Positions 46,218 to 59,346 of a stretch of DNA of 64,000 nucleotides are shown one piece after another (position 1 is the first letter of the stretch; the number at the start of each line of letters is the position of its first letter). The stretch spans positions 62,001-126,000 of the forward strand of contig JARUPY010000548.1 of the NCBI GenBank assembly GCA_029817715.1, in the 5' to 3' direction. The notes below the pieces were generated by a model. It did not search any database. It saw only the letters and a list, made by a program, of their open reading frames with translations, and had not been told where the DNA came from. Origin of the DNA: Melastoma dodecandrum. Its lineage: Eukaryota; Streptophyta; Magnoliopsida; Myrtales; Melastomataceae. A program made the translations under genes and the position numbers.

Positions 46218-46766
46218 CTCCCTCCTCCCTTCCGCCCTCCCAATCTTCCAGCCCAGCTGGGATTCCGGACAGGGATTTGGCGGCGGTTGTCTCGGCTTCA
46301 CGACACATCGGTCGTCGGTTGTCGGGACGGTCTCAAAGTCAAAACACATCCAGATGGGCCGGCCAAATTAAAATGGGCCAATCGGCGGCAATAATGAAAC
46401 TCATTTACTCATGGTCTGGGCCGGGAAGGACAGTCGATTACACTATGGGCCATTCCATTTGGGCCTTGTGATGGATCTACCCATGCCTTCGCTTATGGAC
46501 CGATTATTTTGTAATGGGCTGGCCTGAAATCAAAGTCAGTTTCCAGCCCGGCCGAAAGTGGAGGGAAATCAAAAAGATTTCTCGTAACAAATGGGAGATC
46601 TTGACAAAAATTCAAATTGGGAAATTAAAAAGAAAAGGATTGATGTACAAGGCCTAAGAATTTTATGGGAATCGTTTTGCTGTCGTTTCTCATCCCAACC
46701 TCTTCTGTGAATCCTTAACTGCTGCTGAATTGCTATTTTTTCCCCTTGGAAGAGACAACCTAATGT
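46218..46766. other. Intergenic region between LpxA and the kinase gene
   Basis: Upstream region of LpxA and 3' UTR of the kinase. Several GGGCC/GGCCC motifs (46351-46460 and 46530-46545) of the kind common in promoters of housekeeping plant genes. No TATA box seen. Confidence 0.4.
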
Positions 46767-49491
46767 CTATGACAGCACCGGGTCGCCTTCCAACATCCTC
46801 AACACCTGGACAGAACATGAGTGGAGCGCGGTTCAGTCGATGTCCGTACGGGAAACTGAAGCAATAGGGTAGCAAGGTGTAACCTGAGACACGCGAGGCC
46901 TCAACGCTGGGTCTCGCCGGATGCACAGGGAAGCGCATCTCAGCATCCTCTCGACCTCCCGTTCCGAGTAACTACCTTTGAGTTTCGGATCGATGATTTC
47001 AATTATTGCGCATTTCCCTAACAAGGGCCTCGCCTGCACCATAACAACGAACAATCAGCCCGGCTGAGTAAAATTTATGGGAAGACAGAAAGGATAGTAT
47101 CGGTTATTCCTCGAGATTGTACCCATTCGGTGAGGCACTGTTGACCTTTTGGGCGGTTGATGTCCATCGCCTTTCGCCCTGTGACAAGCTCGACTAGTAT
47201 CACCCCAAAGGAGTAAACGTCGGCCTTGTCCGTGATTTGGCCGCTTTGGGCGTATTCGGGAGCCAAATACCTGTAAATTAACAGTTTAGATTTGCCATGA
47301 GACAAGATCTCTACTGATGAATATGGGAAGGAAAGGCGCACTGGGTTGTTCATACCCAAAGGTTCCGATCACTCTCGTATCCACTCCTGTTTGTCCGTCC
47401 GGCTGCCATCTTGCGAGGCCAAAATCTCCCACCTTAAATGAACATTTCACAAATAAGGATAAAGGCTATGCATGGTATAAGTTTCACATACTATGCTTAC
47501 GAGAGGTTCAAAATCGTGTGTAAGCAGAATGTTGTTCGGCCGCAGGTCACGGTGCACGATACAACCCACTCTGCATTCTTCGTGGAGATATCTCAACCCA
47601 CGGGCTGCTCCTACCGCGATCCTCTGACGAGCAGACCAAACTAGTGGATCCCGAGCATTCCCTGCAAAAGTCACAGGATTGTTCAGCTACAAATGTCATT
47701 GAAACCAGACGGAATCCGCAGACAAAGGAACAAAAGAAATACGGCTTGCCATAAAGGTGTAGATCCAGCGATCCGTTGCAAATATATTCATACACCAGCA
47801 GTCTTCTTCCATCTTCGACACAGAAACCAATTAGTGTCACGAGATTTCGATGCTGGGCACAGCTCAGAACCTCTACTTCTGCGCAAAATTCAACGTCACC
47901 CTGCGAGCTTGCTGATTTGTGCTGTTTCACAGCAACCACCTGACCATCCGGCAGTTTTCCACGGTGCACGGATCCATACCCACCTTCGGCTAAGAAGTTC
48001 CTCTGGGAGAATCTATCCGTCGCTAGTTCTAGTTCAGCATAAGAGAACCACCTGGGAGGATTCCCGAATACGGGTGCCTTGTGCCGGCATTCTGAGCACA
48101 GAGGAGGAGGACTCGGAGGACCATTTCTCAGTAGGGACACGGCCTCCCTAACGCTCCGGCTTAAGTCTAAATCTAGCCTAACATTCATCTGATCATCGAT
48201 TTCCCTATCCAACTTGGTAATCTCATACATCAATGCCTCATAATTAAATAAGAGGGCCTTCGGCGAATCCTCCTCCGAATACCTAACTACTTCACCGGAG
48301 GGATTAAACCCATCTACTGCCCATGATGTGGGTGATGGACCCAAACACTCGTTATCTGTATCAGTGTCTGATTCCTCGACCTTCTGATCTAAACAAATAC
48401 TTTCTGCAAACTGCTCTTTTAATCTCTTCTCAACTTCAGATAGGAGGTACGGAGAATTTCCAGGGTCAGAGCTAGACATGGACGATGTTCCGATGTCAGT
48501 CATCGTGACAGGAGACTCATGGTCAGGACTACTGGCCGGAGTCACCAGTGGCCCTCTGATAGTAATTTCTTCAGAGGTTGAGTCTTGCTCAGCACATGAC
48601 AGACGAGAAATCTCGGTCGCGCACCGGCTAGGTGAGCCAATCAGGTTCAATCGAAGCACTTTTGCCTTAGAACGATCCATAACAACAAGATTGCACTGCA
48701 ATTCATCTACGCACTTCTTCTTCTCATGTTTAAGCCGTCTGCAGCACAAAATGCAAGATCGCCACATTCAATTGCACCAATCCAGTGACTTTTCAGCTCA
48801 AGAACCACCAGACGATCGTATATAGCCAAAACATGAGTAGAGTTTCTGCAACAAATCTCTCTACCTGTCTAAAACAACCCAATTCGATTGGGTCTTTTTA
48901 GCTTCGGCGGCAACCACTCCACTTTGCTCCTTGGAGACAATCTTCAACCTCACCTTGACCTGTCAAGGACAACCCAAACAGTCAAAAAGGACACATCAAA
49001 CCGCGACGAAATGCAACATCACAAGAAAGCTAGGACTGGGACCAACTGACTTTATCCGGATCATACACATCCTGCAGCTCATGCATCATCTGGGAGCAAA
49101 GACTCGTAATCTCATCCTTGAGATCCAAACCCATCCCGGAAGCATACCAGTTGTGGTGCCCCGTCGTGCAGTCAGAAGCGAATCTCGCCAGCACCCTCAT
49201 CTTCTTACCTGCAGGACGACAAAAAGAATAACATCTACGCAACGGAAAACAAGCTTTATGATCGGAAAACAAATCAAGAGGAACGAATCAAGAACCAGAG
49301 GAGTGAGTAGGGATGACGACGAGCAGCTTGATGCAATCACCCGGCTGGGCGACGTGAGTCAAAGCCCAGATCAATCCAGCTTTGGGTATCTCCCTAGAAG
49401 CCTTAATGGCAACAATCACAACTTTCCCACCTGCAATCATTTCCTCGCCGGCACTACTCTTCTTCCTCCTCATCATCATAGTCATCATCAT
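46767..49491 (-). CDS. Receptor-like cytoplasmic kinase with N-terminal USP-like domain
   Basis: About 670 residues in nine exons: 49491-49296, 49208-49051, 48959-48867, 48738-47750, 47661-47501, 47432-47356, 47270-47123, 47033-46884, 46805-46767. The N-terminal 130 residues form a universal-stress-protein-like fold ([31 protein letters not shown]). A Ser/acidic linker follows, then a kinase domain: glycine loop [17 protein letters not shown] lysine, [46 protein letters not shown]. Databases call this family inactive protein kinase SELMODRAFT_444075-like, yet the Lys, HRD and DFG are all present here. No signal peptide or membrane helix, so probably cytosolic. By my count exon 3 is two bases short of keeping frame at an A-run near 48900; this may be a real shift or my miscount. 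Confidence 0.87.
47662..47749 (-). other. GC-AG intron in the kinase gene
   Basis: The donor after TTTATG reads GCAAGC and the acceptor reads TTTGCAG. Joining gives Y-G-N-A-R-D-P in frame, matching the family. No GT donor fits. GC-AG introns are a small minority class in plants. Confidence 0.75.
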
Positions 49492-51018
49492 CTCAAATTA
49501 ACCACACAATACACCCCTCCCTCATCCAATCATATCGAACTTTTCTACCCCCCTCTCCTCCCTCCTCTCTTTCTGTGAAGAAAGAAAAAAGAAACCCAAA
49601 AGAAGAATAATTACCCAACTTTTAGGCTAACTTCAAAAAAGTAAAGCAACGAAAGGGAAGAAAAAAGAAAGCAAGAAACTTTTATGAAAAACTACACCCG
49701 GAGGAATTCCATGTCGGCTTCCAGACCGATTCAACGCCAGGCCACTGATAAAAAGACTGGATTTTTCTTGTGGGTCTGGATCAGGATCGTCGTTTTCCGC
49801 CCCCGTCCGGCGAGGCACGTAGATTTGGGCAAACTAATAAACTAGAGATCAAAGAGGAAGGGGGGAATGGCGGGTTCGATGGGGACAGGAGGAAGACAGC
49901 GAGGAGAAGCGGCTTGAAAAGCAAGAGGAGATTAAAGAGAGGTTTGGGAAGGCGGATCACGCATCACGACAACTCCCCCGCCACGGAATCCCAGGTTAAA
50001 AAGTGGGGTTTTGACATTGTCTCCGCTAAAAGCTACCCTGGGATTTATTACAATCCCGACTCCACCTGCCTGTGTCCAAAACCCGAAAAAGTAAGCTCTA
50101 TCCATTTAAGTGGTGTTTAGTATAATGACATACTTTTAAGTTCAGGTCAGATCAGACCATACCAGACCAGACCAGACAATGTTTGTACATGTAAACTTAA
50201 CTATAACTGGTCGTCTCGCTTTATTACCCACATGAAATAATCAGAGAGAGAGAGCAATCGAAAACCCGGCAATCATGGGGTATCAAAGACATGGGAAAGA
50301 ACACATGGGTGGGTGGGTGTTAGGAGGAGTGGGGGGGCAAGCAAACCCCCTAAGCAGATGAGTCAATAATTTCAACGGTTGATAGCTGGAAATAAGAAGA
50401 AGAAGAAAAAACACTCGTACCCCCCTCTATTAACTTCAATGTGTGTGGATGTCTTTCCCTTGGCCCCATCTACTCGTAAAACTGTCACGGGAACCGTTAG
50501 TTTTAAAAAAATTACTAAACACGAGTTTTCGAGTACTATCACGAAGTCGCTGTTTAAGTAGAAACTTTTTGCTTGAAGAAAGAAGTCATACTCCAAGTTA
50601 TGGCTTTAAAATGACAAGACAAAGTCGCTAATTTGATAAGCTACTTCGTGCTGAAAGAATATGGGAGTAATAACTTAATCTTGCAAAAAAAAGAAAGTTT
50701 AATTATGAAATTATTTCAATTCAAAATTGCTAGTTCAAGTGAAACTCTTAACGAAAGCAAAACCCACCATCAATTACCATTTTACTAAATTTTAAAAGTC
50801 AATAATACTTTGAGGATGACTCCTTCGTGAACGTCTGATCTGATCACAAAATCGTTTGTCTTTGTCACCCTAAACTTGCTAGTTGACAGCGAATTCATTT
50901 CCAGGCAAGCCGCTAAAATTTTTTTAAAGTTAAATGACGGGATCACATTGCTCTAAACATGATCATATGATGTCATCACCACCAGTTTTTATTTTAATTT
51001 TTATCAAAGTATCAGTCC
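49492..51018. other. Intergenic region upstream of the kinase gene
   Basis: 1.5 kb with a CT-rich stretch just 5' of the kinase ATG, an ACCAG pentamer run (50150-50175), a (GA)n stretch near 50245 and a poly-G tract near 50330. I see no gene. Confidence 0.4.
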
Positions 51019-52694
51019 TCTTAGTGTGTGCACGTATGTGCCAAGACACTTTATTGTATTTGTGGATAAATAATTAATAAAAGCGAAGATTTGTCATTGA
51101 TTATTTTACTTTTCTGTACGTAAAATTATTAATGATAAAGTCCCACAGATTAATGAGTATATTAATCTGAAATAGTCCGTGATCGGATAGATGTTTAGAG
51201 GGGACATGGACATCTAAATTATCGTTGAGTATAACTGAGGTCAAGATAAACCAAGTGATAGTGATCCATGTTATACTTAGGGGTACCCTAAGATTAGGGA
51301 TACTGGACACGACCCGATTAAGAGGGTACCACATATTGAACATCATTGGTCAATCCTCTTTATAGACGACTGTAACTGATCTTTTGACTTGAGACCTTCA
51401 TTTATTCTATGCGTGGAGTTTGCGCACTTTGACGTCGTTAAAAGCAGTCTTTAACCGGATTGTGTGTAATACGATTGTTGGGTGTGTGACACAGCGTAGA
51501 GAGAATAGTGTTGAGTCAAAATAGGATTCATCGCTCTCTTGGATTAGAGAGTTGACATCTAGGCCACTTGATAGAGATATTAGTGACTCTAAAATCCATG
51601 GTCATGGGAGGAATGCTTTACATTCAAGAGAGTCTATTATATCTTGGTAATCAAGTAAAACAATTAATTTGGTGACGATGTATTTTGCATTAAATTAATT
51701 GGGATGTCTGTTAGACGAAGATATTGAATTATACAGTAATCGATTTCATAGTGGTTTATGATTTATAATTATTGCTTTAACACGTTGGGTGACTAAAAAT
51801 TGTTGCAACATGGGTTACCTTAGTTTTTGTATGGATATACATTGCCTTCGTATATAGGACCTAGATGATCGCACCCATAGCACGTCGACATAAACATTGT
51901 ATTATTGATTATTTTAGTGGATATAAAATTAATCATTTTATTATTTCAGAATTAGAATTAATTAGATTATTAATTTAGTCTGAAATATCGGAAGCAAACA
52001 AACTATAGACCAAGATCGAATATGAATTTTATTCGAATCGATTTTGTAAACGATAGATATTAAATATTTATTTATTTATTGAGATATTATATCCAATATA
52101 TTTTATTTAAGTAAATTATTTTAAATATATGTGCCACGGATAGAATAATTTATTTTATTTTATTTTTAATAATTTATTCATGTGCACGTTGGAATGAATC
52201 TGAGTTGGTTTCTTTCCATTAATTGTGCCAATTAATTTATTCCGTTACTATGATTTATTTTGAGAAAATGGAAGGTTTCTAAGATAAGAAAAACGTAATC
52301 AGAAGGGAGAGTCCGATGGTTTTTGAGGATCATAGAAAAGAGACGGTGAGGGAGAGAGTCAAGTGACTGGAGAAATATTTCCGAAAAACGGAGCACATAC
52401 GATTCAAGCTTTGTTTCCGTATTTTCTTCTTTGTCGATCCAAGAGGCTAGCACCTATCGGATCGTCAAGTGTTCGTGATCGTGTGCGCGTGGATACCGCT
52501 AGAGGAGTCACACTTGGGGCTGTCGATTGCTCGCGATTACGCTTTGTTTATCTAGAGATTTTAAGGTACGATTTCTAGGTAAGAATTATTTTTATTCTTT
52601 ACCAAAATTATTTCTATCATACGTATCATGAGATCAGATTATTTTGGGTTGAAAAATATTATTTTACTGCTTTCGCTGTGCCCGAATTCTAACA
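51019..52694 (+). repeat. 5' LTR of the long copia element
   Basis: 1676 bp. Shares the run CACGTATGTGCCAAGACACT and many later blocks with 58082-59346. Contains the extra segment 52215-52605, likely part of R/U5. Confidence 0.9.
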
Positions 52695-52695
52695 A

Positions 52696-54105
52696 GTAGC
52701 ATCAGAGCCTACTCATGGTGAAAACGTATATTTTTCGATGATATTAAAACAAAAAAAAAAACAAAATTGATTTAATATTTCAAAGATATATGTTATTTTG
52801 TTTTAGAATAAAATTGATGTCTTAAATTATTGATATATTATCATCGAATATTAAAGAATTATTTTCTTTAAAAGTAAATATTTTGATAATCATTATTTTG
52901 AACAGTTAAATGTTAAAATTGTTCAAGTGATTGTATTATTAAAATATTATACGGCCACTCTAAATCTCAAAGTTGAGATTTTATTTATATCAAATAAAAA
53001 AAAATTATGCCAATGAGAGTTTTCAGTGGAATCGGGGAACCACACGGGCTGGTTAGGTGCGTGGGACAGAGGGTTCATAGTACCTAGAGTAATAAGTTTT
53101 AAAAACTTTTAAAACAAAAATTGGAAATAAAAATTTATAATCCATACAATTAGGTATAATTGGAATTGGTTGTGGCACATATACGATATAAATAGTTAAA
53201 TTGAGTTGCGAAGACATTTAACGCAATTCCTTTAAGATAATTGATTTTTACAAGGAAATAAAAAAAAAAAAAGGGATACGTCTGGGGTGATCCAGATGGA
53301 ATCAATATATGAATCGTCTTACCCAAATTTTAAATTACTAAATTTATGATAATCAATTCTGAATTTAGATTTCCAAAATTATTACGGGTAAGATTTGTAA
53401 CGGTCGTGGATTCAACCGTTACTTAGGCTAACCTAAGGAAATTAAATATGAGATAATTAATTTTAAAGTGAGGATAATAATAACAATGATATTATAATTA
53501 TTATTATTTTAAATTAAGGGTTAGCCGAGATAATAATAATAATAATAATTAAAAAAAAAATAGTTATGGACTAATATGTCCAAGAATATTCTAATGGTGA
53601 GAATAAATCCCCTAAATATTAAGTCAATATTTTAAAATAAAGGCCCTCCATTAATATTTATTATAATAGTCAAATTTTTCCATTAGTCGGTACAGCTTAG
53701 CTGTGGGCTTCTGGTAGAATATCTGTAATTTATTCTAAATGATCAATGGGTCGACTTAACTCAATTAAGTTGACTTGTTTAGCTCAGCTAAGGTCAGCTA
53801 TTTGAGGGGCAAGTGTTGAGTTTAAGAGTTATTAGACTCAACGTGATAATACCGAAAGTCACACAGATAATTGTGATTGGCGAGTTAAGGCCTACTTGTT
53901 TCGTGTGGTGTGTAGGTACAGCTCAGCTGTGTGCATACTTCACGTTTCGAGATTTCGATCCCACTAGGAATTATTAACCAATAAATTCCCGATTTCAACA
54001 GAGGGGGCTGTTGTTTTCGAATAAAATAGTGGGAGCTATAATTAAAATTCTTTATTAATTAATATTCCACAAATACTAAAACTCTGCTTTAAATTATTAT
54101 TGTAG
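52696..54105 (+). other. Primer site and untranslated leader of the long copia element
   Basis: Begins with a tRNA-Met-type primer site (GTAGCATCAGAGCC, 52696-52709) and continues as 1.4 kb of very AT-rich non-coding DNA up to the gag ATG at 54106. No ORF of note. Confidence 0.75.
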
Positions 54106-57100
54106 ATGGCAAACACAAACACCCTTTCGCTGCGAAGCATTCTCGAGAAAGAGAATATCCTCATCGGTTCCAACTACCCTGATTGGTATAGAAAACTGAA
54201 AATTGTCCTAAGGCACGAGAGAAAGATTTATGTGCTCGAGGGTGAACCACTTAAAGAACCTGCACCTAATACTTCTGAGGATGATCAGTCTTACTATAGT
54301 CAATATTTGGAGGATGCGTTGGATGTTCAGTGCATCATGTTGTCTTCTATGTTTCACGAGTTACAGAGGCATCATCAGAACATGAGTGCAAGGGAGATTG
54401 ATCAGCACTTACGTGAGCTCTTCCAAGAGAGTGCCAGAGTTGAGAGGTATGAGACCTCTCGGGCACTGTTTCGAACAATGCTGGTGGAGGGAAACCCAGT
54501 TGGGCCACATGTACTCATGATGATAGGGTACATTAAGAGGCTCGAGAGCTTGGGTTCCAAGCTGGACCAGGACTTAGCTGTTGACCTGGTTTTGTCTTCA
54601 CTCCCACCATCATTTTCTCAGTTTGTGTTGAACTTCAACATGAACAATATGGAGAAGAGTTTGACTGATCTGATGGCAATGCTGAAAACTGCTGAGAAGG
54701 ACATGAAGGTGAATCCTTCACCACGAGCAATGATGGTCAGAAAGACATACAAGCGTCCTGCCACTGGGAAATTCAATCCCAAGGCTAAAGCAGTTAAGAG
54801 TGTTGGACCTCCAGCTCAAAAGAAGCTTAAGAAAGGGCAGCAGGTGCCCCAATCTGATGAGAAGGAAGCTATATGCTTTCATTGTGGCAAGAAAGGCCAT
54901 TGGAAGAAGAATTACTTCCAACTCATGAAGAAGAATGCCAGTGGAGCGGATGCTTCAGGTATCTTTGTGATTGACTGCAATCTTTCTGTTTCTTCATCAT
55001 GGGTCATAGACTCCGGAAGTAGTTCTCACATTTGTGCGAACTTGCAGGGTCTAAGTGACTGCAGACGGCTGTCCAAGGGCGAGATGGACCTACGAGTGGC
55101 AAATGGAGCTAGAGTTGCTGCATTAGCTGTAGGGACATATGTAATAAAATTGCCCAGTGGATTTGATTTAAATTTGGAGAACTGTTATTTCGTTCCTAGT
55201 TTTTCCAAGAACATCATTTCGGTGTCATCTTTAGACGCCAAGGGATTTGTATTTGAATTCTAGGACAAGTTGTGTTCCTTTTATTTGGATGGGATGTTCT
55301 ATGGAAATGGTTCATTAAATAATGGTTTGTACGTTCTGAATTTGGATGAGCCGATTTATTGTGTTGAAGGGAAGAAACAGAAAACGCGTGACTCAAACTT
55401 AAAATATCTCTGGCATTGTAGACTTGGTCATGTAAACGAGAAACGCATCGCAAGGTTACTAAGTAACGGGTATTTGGACTCTTTTGAGTTAGAGCCCATA
55501 GATACATGTGAAGCGTGTTTATAAGGAAAAATGACCAAGAAGCCTTTTACCAAGACAGGTGAAAGGGCCAAGGAACTACTAGAACTCATACATAGTGATG
55601 TGTGTGGACCATTACCAGTTCAGGCCAGAGGAGCGTATTCATACTTCATGACTTTCACCGACGATTTAAGTAGATATGGATATGTCTACTTAATGAGGCA
55701 CAAGTTTGAAACTCTAGAAAAGTTTAAAGAGTTCAAGAACGAGGTAGAGAATCAACGAGGCCAGAAGATAAAAGCCCTTCGAAGTGATCGAGGCGGCGAG
55801 TATCTTAGCCAAGAGTTCATTGATTACCTAAAAGAGTGTGGAGTCGTCTCACAACTCACACCTCCTAGAACACCGGAGAGGAATGGTGTTTCAGAAAGGA
55901 GGAACCGCACACTCATGGACATGGTTAGATCAATGATGAGTCATGCAAGTCTTCCGTTGTCATTTTGGGGTTACGCCTTAGAAACAACAACATACATGCT
56001 TAACCGAGTTCCAACCAAGTCAGTAGATAAGACTCCTTATGAATTATGGTTTGGAAAGAAACCAAACTTGTCTTATCTTAAGATATGGGGCTGTGATACT
56101 TATGTGAAGAATGAGATTTCTGATAAGCTTGCGGCAAGATCTACTAAGTGTATGTTTGTAGGTTATCCAAAGAAAACCAAGAGATGCTACTTTTATCTCC
56201 CAAGCGAGCACAAGGTTATCGTTGCTCGATATGCTACTTTCTTAGAAAGAGAATTCATTTCTAAAGAGAGTAGTGAGAGTAAAGTAAGCCTTGAAGAAAT
56301 TTCGGACTCTACAAACAGGTTGGAAACTGAACATTTAGATAGCGAATCGGTACCACAAGTACAAGCGATTCCAACTTCTGATGATGTTCAACGAACGCAA
56401 GATCAACGTAAGTCGACAAGAGTACACCGAGAGCCTGACAGATATGGTTGGCTAGTAACCCAACATGGGGAAGTACTGCTCGTCGAGGATGATGAACCGT
56501 CGACTTATGAGGAAGCAATCGCTTCAAATGATTCTGAGAAATGGCTAGAAGCCATGAAATCAGAGATGGACTCCATGTATACCAACCAAGTTTGGGAGTT
56601 GGTTGATGTGCCAGTTAGGGTAAAACCCATAGGGTGCAAGTGGATCTTCAATAAGAAGATTGACATGGAAGGGAATATAAGTACCTATAAAGCAAGACTT
56701 GTGGCCAAGGGTTTCACTCAACGTCAAGGAATTGACTATGATGAAACATTTTCACCGGTTGTAATGCTTAAGTCCATTAGAATTCTGCTTGCGATAGCAG
56801 CTTACAAGGATTACGAGATCTGACAGATGGATGTAAAAACCGCTTTCCTGAATGGAAAGTTACAGGAGGAAGTGTTTATGGTACAACATCCCGGTTTCAT
56901 TACATTCAAGAATGCAGATAAAGTATGTAAGCTCAAGAGGTCCATTTATGGGCTAAAGCAAGCATCTCGGAGTTGGAATCTGCGATTTGACGAAGCAGTC
57001 AAAGAATTTGGCTATGTCAAAAATCCAGAGGAACCTTGCGTTTACAAGAAGGTTAGTGGGAACAAGATTTCGTTCCTAGTGCTGTATGTTGATGATATAC

Positions 57101-58067
57101 TTCTGATAGGTAATGATATCCCTAGCCTAGGGTCTACCAAGACTTGGTTGGGGGAATGTTTTTCTATGAAAGATCTTGAGGAAGCTACTAATGTCTTAGG
57201 TATTAGATTATACCGAGATAGACAAAATAGATTGCTGGGTTTGAGTCAAAATATATATATTGACAAGGTGTTGAATAGATTCAGCATGCAAGATTCCAAG
57301 AGAGGATTCTTGCCAATGTCACATGGTGTACATCTTTCTAAGTCTATGTGTCCGAAGACACATGAGGAGAGAGGAAGGATGGGCAAGATACCTTATGCAT
57401 CCGCTATAGGGTCCATTATGTGATTTGCACTCGACTTGATGTCTCGTATGCTTTGAGCATGACAAGTAGATATCAATCAGATCCTAGAGAGGGTCATTGG
57501 ACTGCAGTAAAGACTATCCTCAAGTATCTTAGAAGAACAAATGACATGTTCTTAATTAATGGAGGAGATGATGAGTTAGTTGTCAGAGGATATACTGACG
57601 CTAGTTTTCAGACAGATCGGGATGATCTGAAATCGCAGCAGGGTTATGTGTTTTGCTTGAATGGTGCAGCTGTATGTTGGAGGAGTTCCAAGCAGGAGAC
57701 AGTTGCAGATTCTACAGCTGAGTCCGAGTACATTGCAGCTTCCGAAGCAGTAAAGGAAGCTGTGTGGATCAAGAACTTCATAGCGGAGCTTGAAGTGGTT
57801 CCGAGCATTATTGACCCAGTGACATTATACTGTGACAACAATGCAGCCATAGCGCAGGCCAAGGAGCCGAGGTCTCACCAACGATCCAAGCACGTACTGT
57901 GGAAATATCACATCCTCCGAGACATTGTTCAGAGGGGTGACGTGTTGGTTAGCAGAGTTGATACGAGCGAGAATATTGCAGACCCACTCACAAAGGCCTT
58001 ACCTCTGCAGAAACATGAGACCCATGTGAGGAGCCTAGGACTTCGAGTCCATAGTGCTTGGCAATAA
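54106..58067 (+). pseudogene. copia gag-pol of the long element, interrupted
   Basis: Gag starts MANTNTLSLRSILEKENILIG. The zinc knuckle is CFHCGKKGHWKKNY, where the final Cys is replaced by Tyr. Protease WVIDSGSSSHIC. Integrase [48 protein letters not shown]. Reverse transcriptase [37 protein letters not shown], and intact LYVDDILLIGND. RNase H YTDASFQTDRDD and ADSTAESEYIAASEA. In-frame stops TAG 55261-55263, TAA 55522-55524 and TGA 56821-56823 (a Trp position). A shift near 57418 fits loss of 7 bases between two ATG repeats (family GSIMYAMICTR reads as GSIM then ICTR). Domain order confirms Ty1/copia. Confidence 0.94.
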
Positions 58068-58081
58068 TGCAAGTGGGAGAT

Positions 58082-59346
58082 TGTTAGTGTGTGCACGTAT
58101 GTGCCAAGACACTTTAATGTATTTGTGGATAAATAATTAATAAAGGCGAGTATTTGTCATTGATTATTTTACTTTTCTGCACGTAAAATTATTAATGATA
58201 AAGTCCCACAGATTATTGAGTATATTAATCTGAAATAGTCCGTGATCGGACAGATGTTTAGAGGGGACATGGACATCTAGATCATCGCTAAGTATAGTTG
58301 AGGTCAAGATAGACCAAGGGATAGTGTATCCAAGTTATACTTAGGGGTATCCTAAGATTAGGGATACTGGACACGACCCGATTAAGAGGGTACCACATAT
58401 TGAATCTCAATTATCATTCCCTTTTATGGACGAGTGTAACTGATCTTTCGACTCGAGACCGTCATTTATTATATGCGTGGAGTTTGCGCACTTTGACGTC
58501 GTTAAAAGCAGAATACAATTATTGGGTGTGTGACAAAGCGTAGAGAGAATAGTGTTGAGTCAATATAGGATTCATCGCTCTCCTGGATTAGAGAGTTGAC
58601 ATCTAGGCCACTTGATAGAGATATTAGTGACTCTAAAATCCATAGCCATGGGAGATACATTCAAGAGAGTCGATTATATCTTGGTAATCAAGTAAAACAA
58701 TTAATTTGGTGATGATGTATTTTGCGCCGAATTATTTGAGACATCAGATAGATAAAAATATTGAATTACACAGTAATCGGTTCATAGTGGTTTATGATTT
58801 ATAATAATTATCCTAACACATTGGGTGACTAAAAACTGTTGCTAGACGGTTACCTTATTTTGTGTATAGATATACACTACCTTCGTGTATGGGACCTAGA
58901 GGGTCGCACGCATAGCACATCAACACGAACATTGTATTATTAATTATTTTAGTGGATACTAAAATTGATCATTTTTTTATTTCAGAATTAGAATTAATTG
59001 GATTATTAATTTATTCTGAAATGTCGGAAACAAACAAGCTATAGACCAAGATCGAATATGGATTTATTCGGGTCGATTTTATAAAAGATATATATTAGCT
59101 ATTTATTTATTTTTTGAGATATTATATCTAATATATTATTTTAAATATTTTATTTAAGTAAACTATTTTAAATATATGTGCCACGGATAGAATAATTTAT
59201 TTTATTTTATTTTTAATAATTTATTCATGTGCACGTTAGAATGAATCTGAGTTATTTTTTTATAAAATTATTTCTATCATACGTATCATGAGATTAGATT
59301 ATTTTAAGTTGAAAAATATTATTTTACTGCCGTCCGAATTCTAAGA
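58082..59346 (+). repeat. 3' LTR of the long copia element, internally deleted
   Basis: 1265 bp partner of 51019-52694. The deletion joins GAATGAATCTGAGTT to TTTATAAAATTATTTC, removing the 52215-52605 equivalent. Confidence 0.9.

Larger units (their letters stand above)
51019..59346 (+). mobile_element. Long Ty1/copia retrotransposon with unequal LTRs
   Basis: 8.3 kb. The 5' LTR is 51019-52694 (1676 bp) and the 3' LTR 58082-59346 (1265 bp); the 3' copy lacks about 390 bp present at 52215-52605 of the 5' copy. The 3' LTR begins TGTTAGTGTG after the purine tract AAGTGGGAGAT; the 5' LTR begins TCTTAGTGTG, one base off. The 5' LTR ends GAATTCTAACA and the 3' copy ends GAATTCTAAGA. The primer site GTAGCATCAGAGCC follows the 5' LTR. 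A 1.4-kb leader precedes gag. No clean target duplication found. Stops and a 7-bp deletion disable pol, so it is an old, inactive copy. Confidence 0.93.

Noticed and set aside
52363..52578. Small open frame inside the 5' LTR of the long copia element
   Set aside because: It is absent from the 3' LTR because of the deletion and shows no similarity to known proteins.
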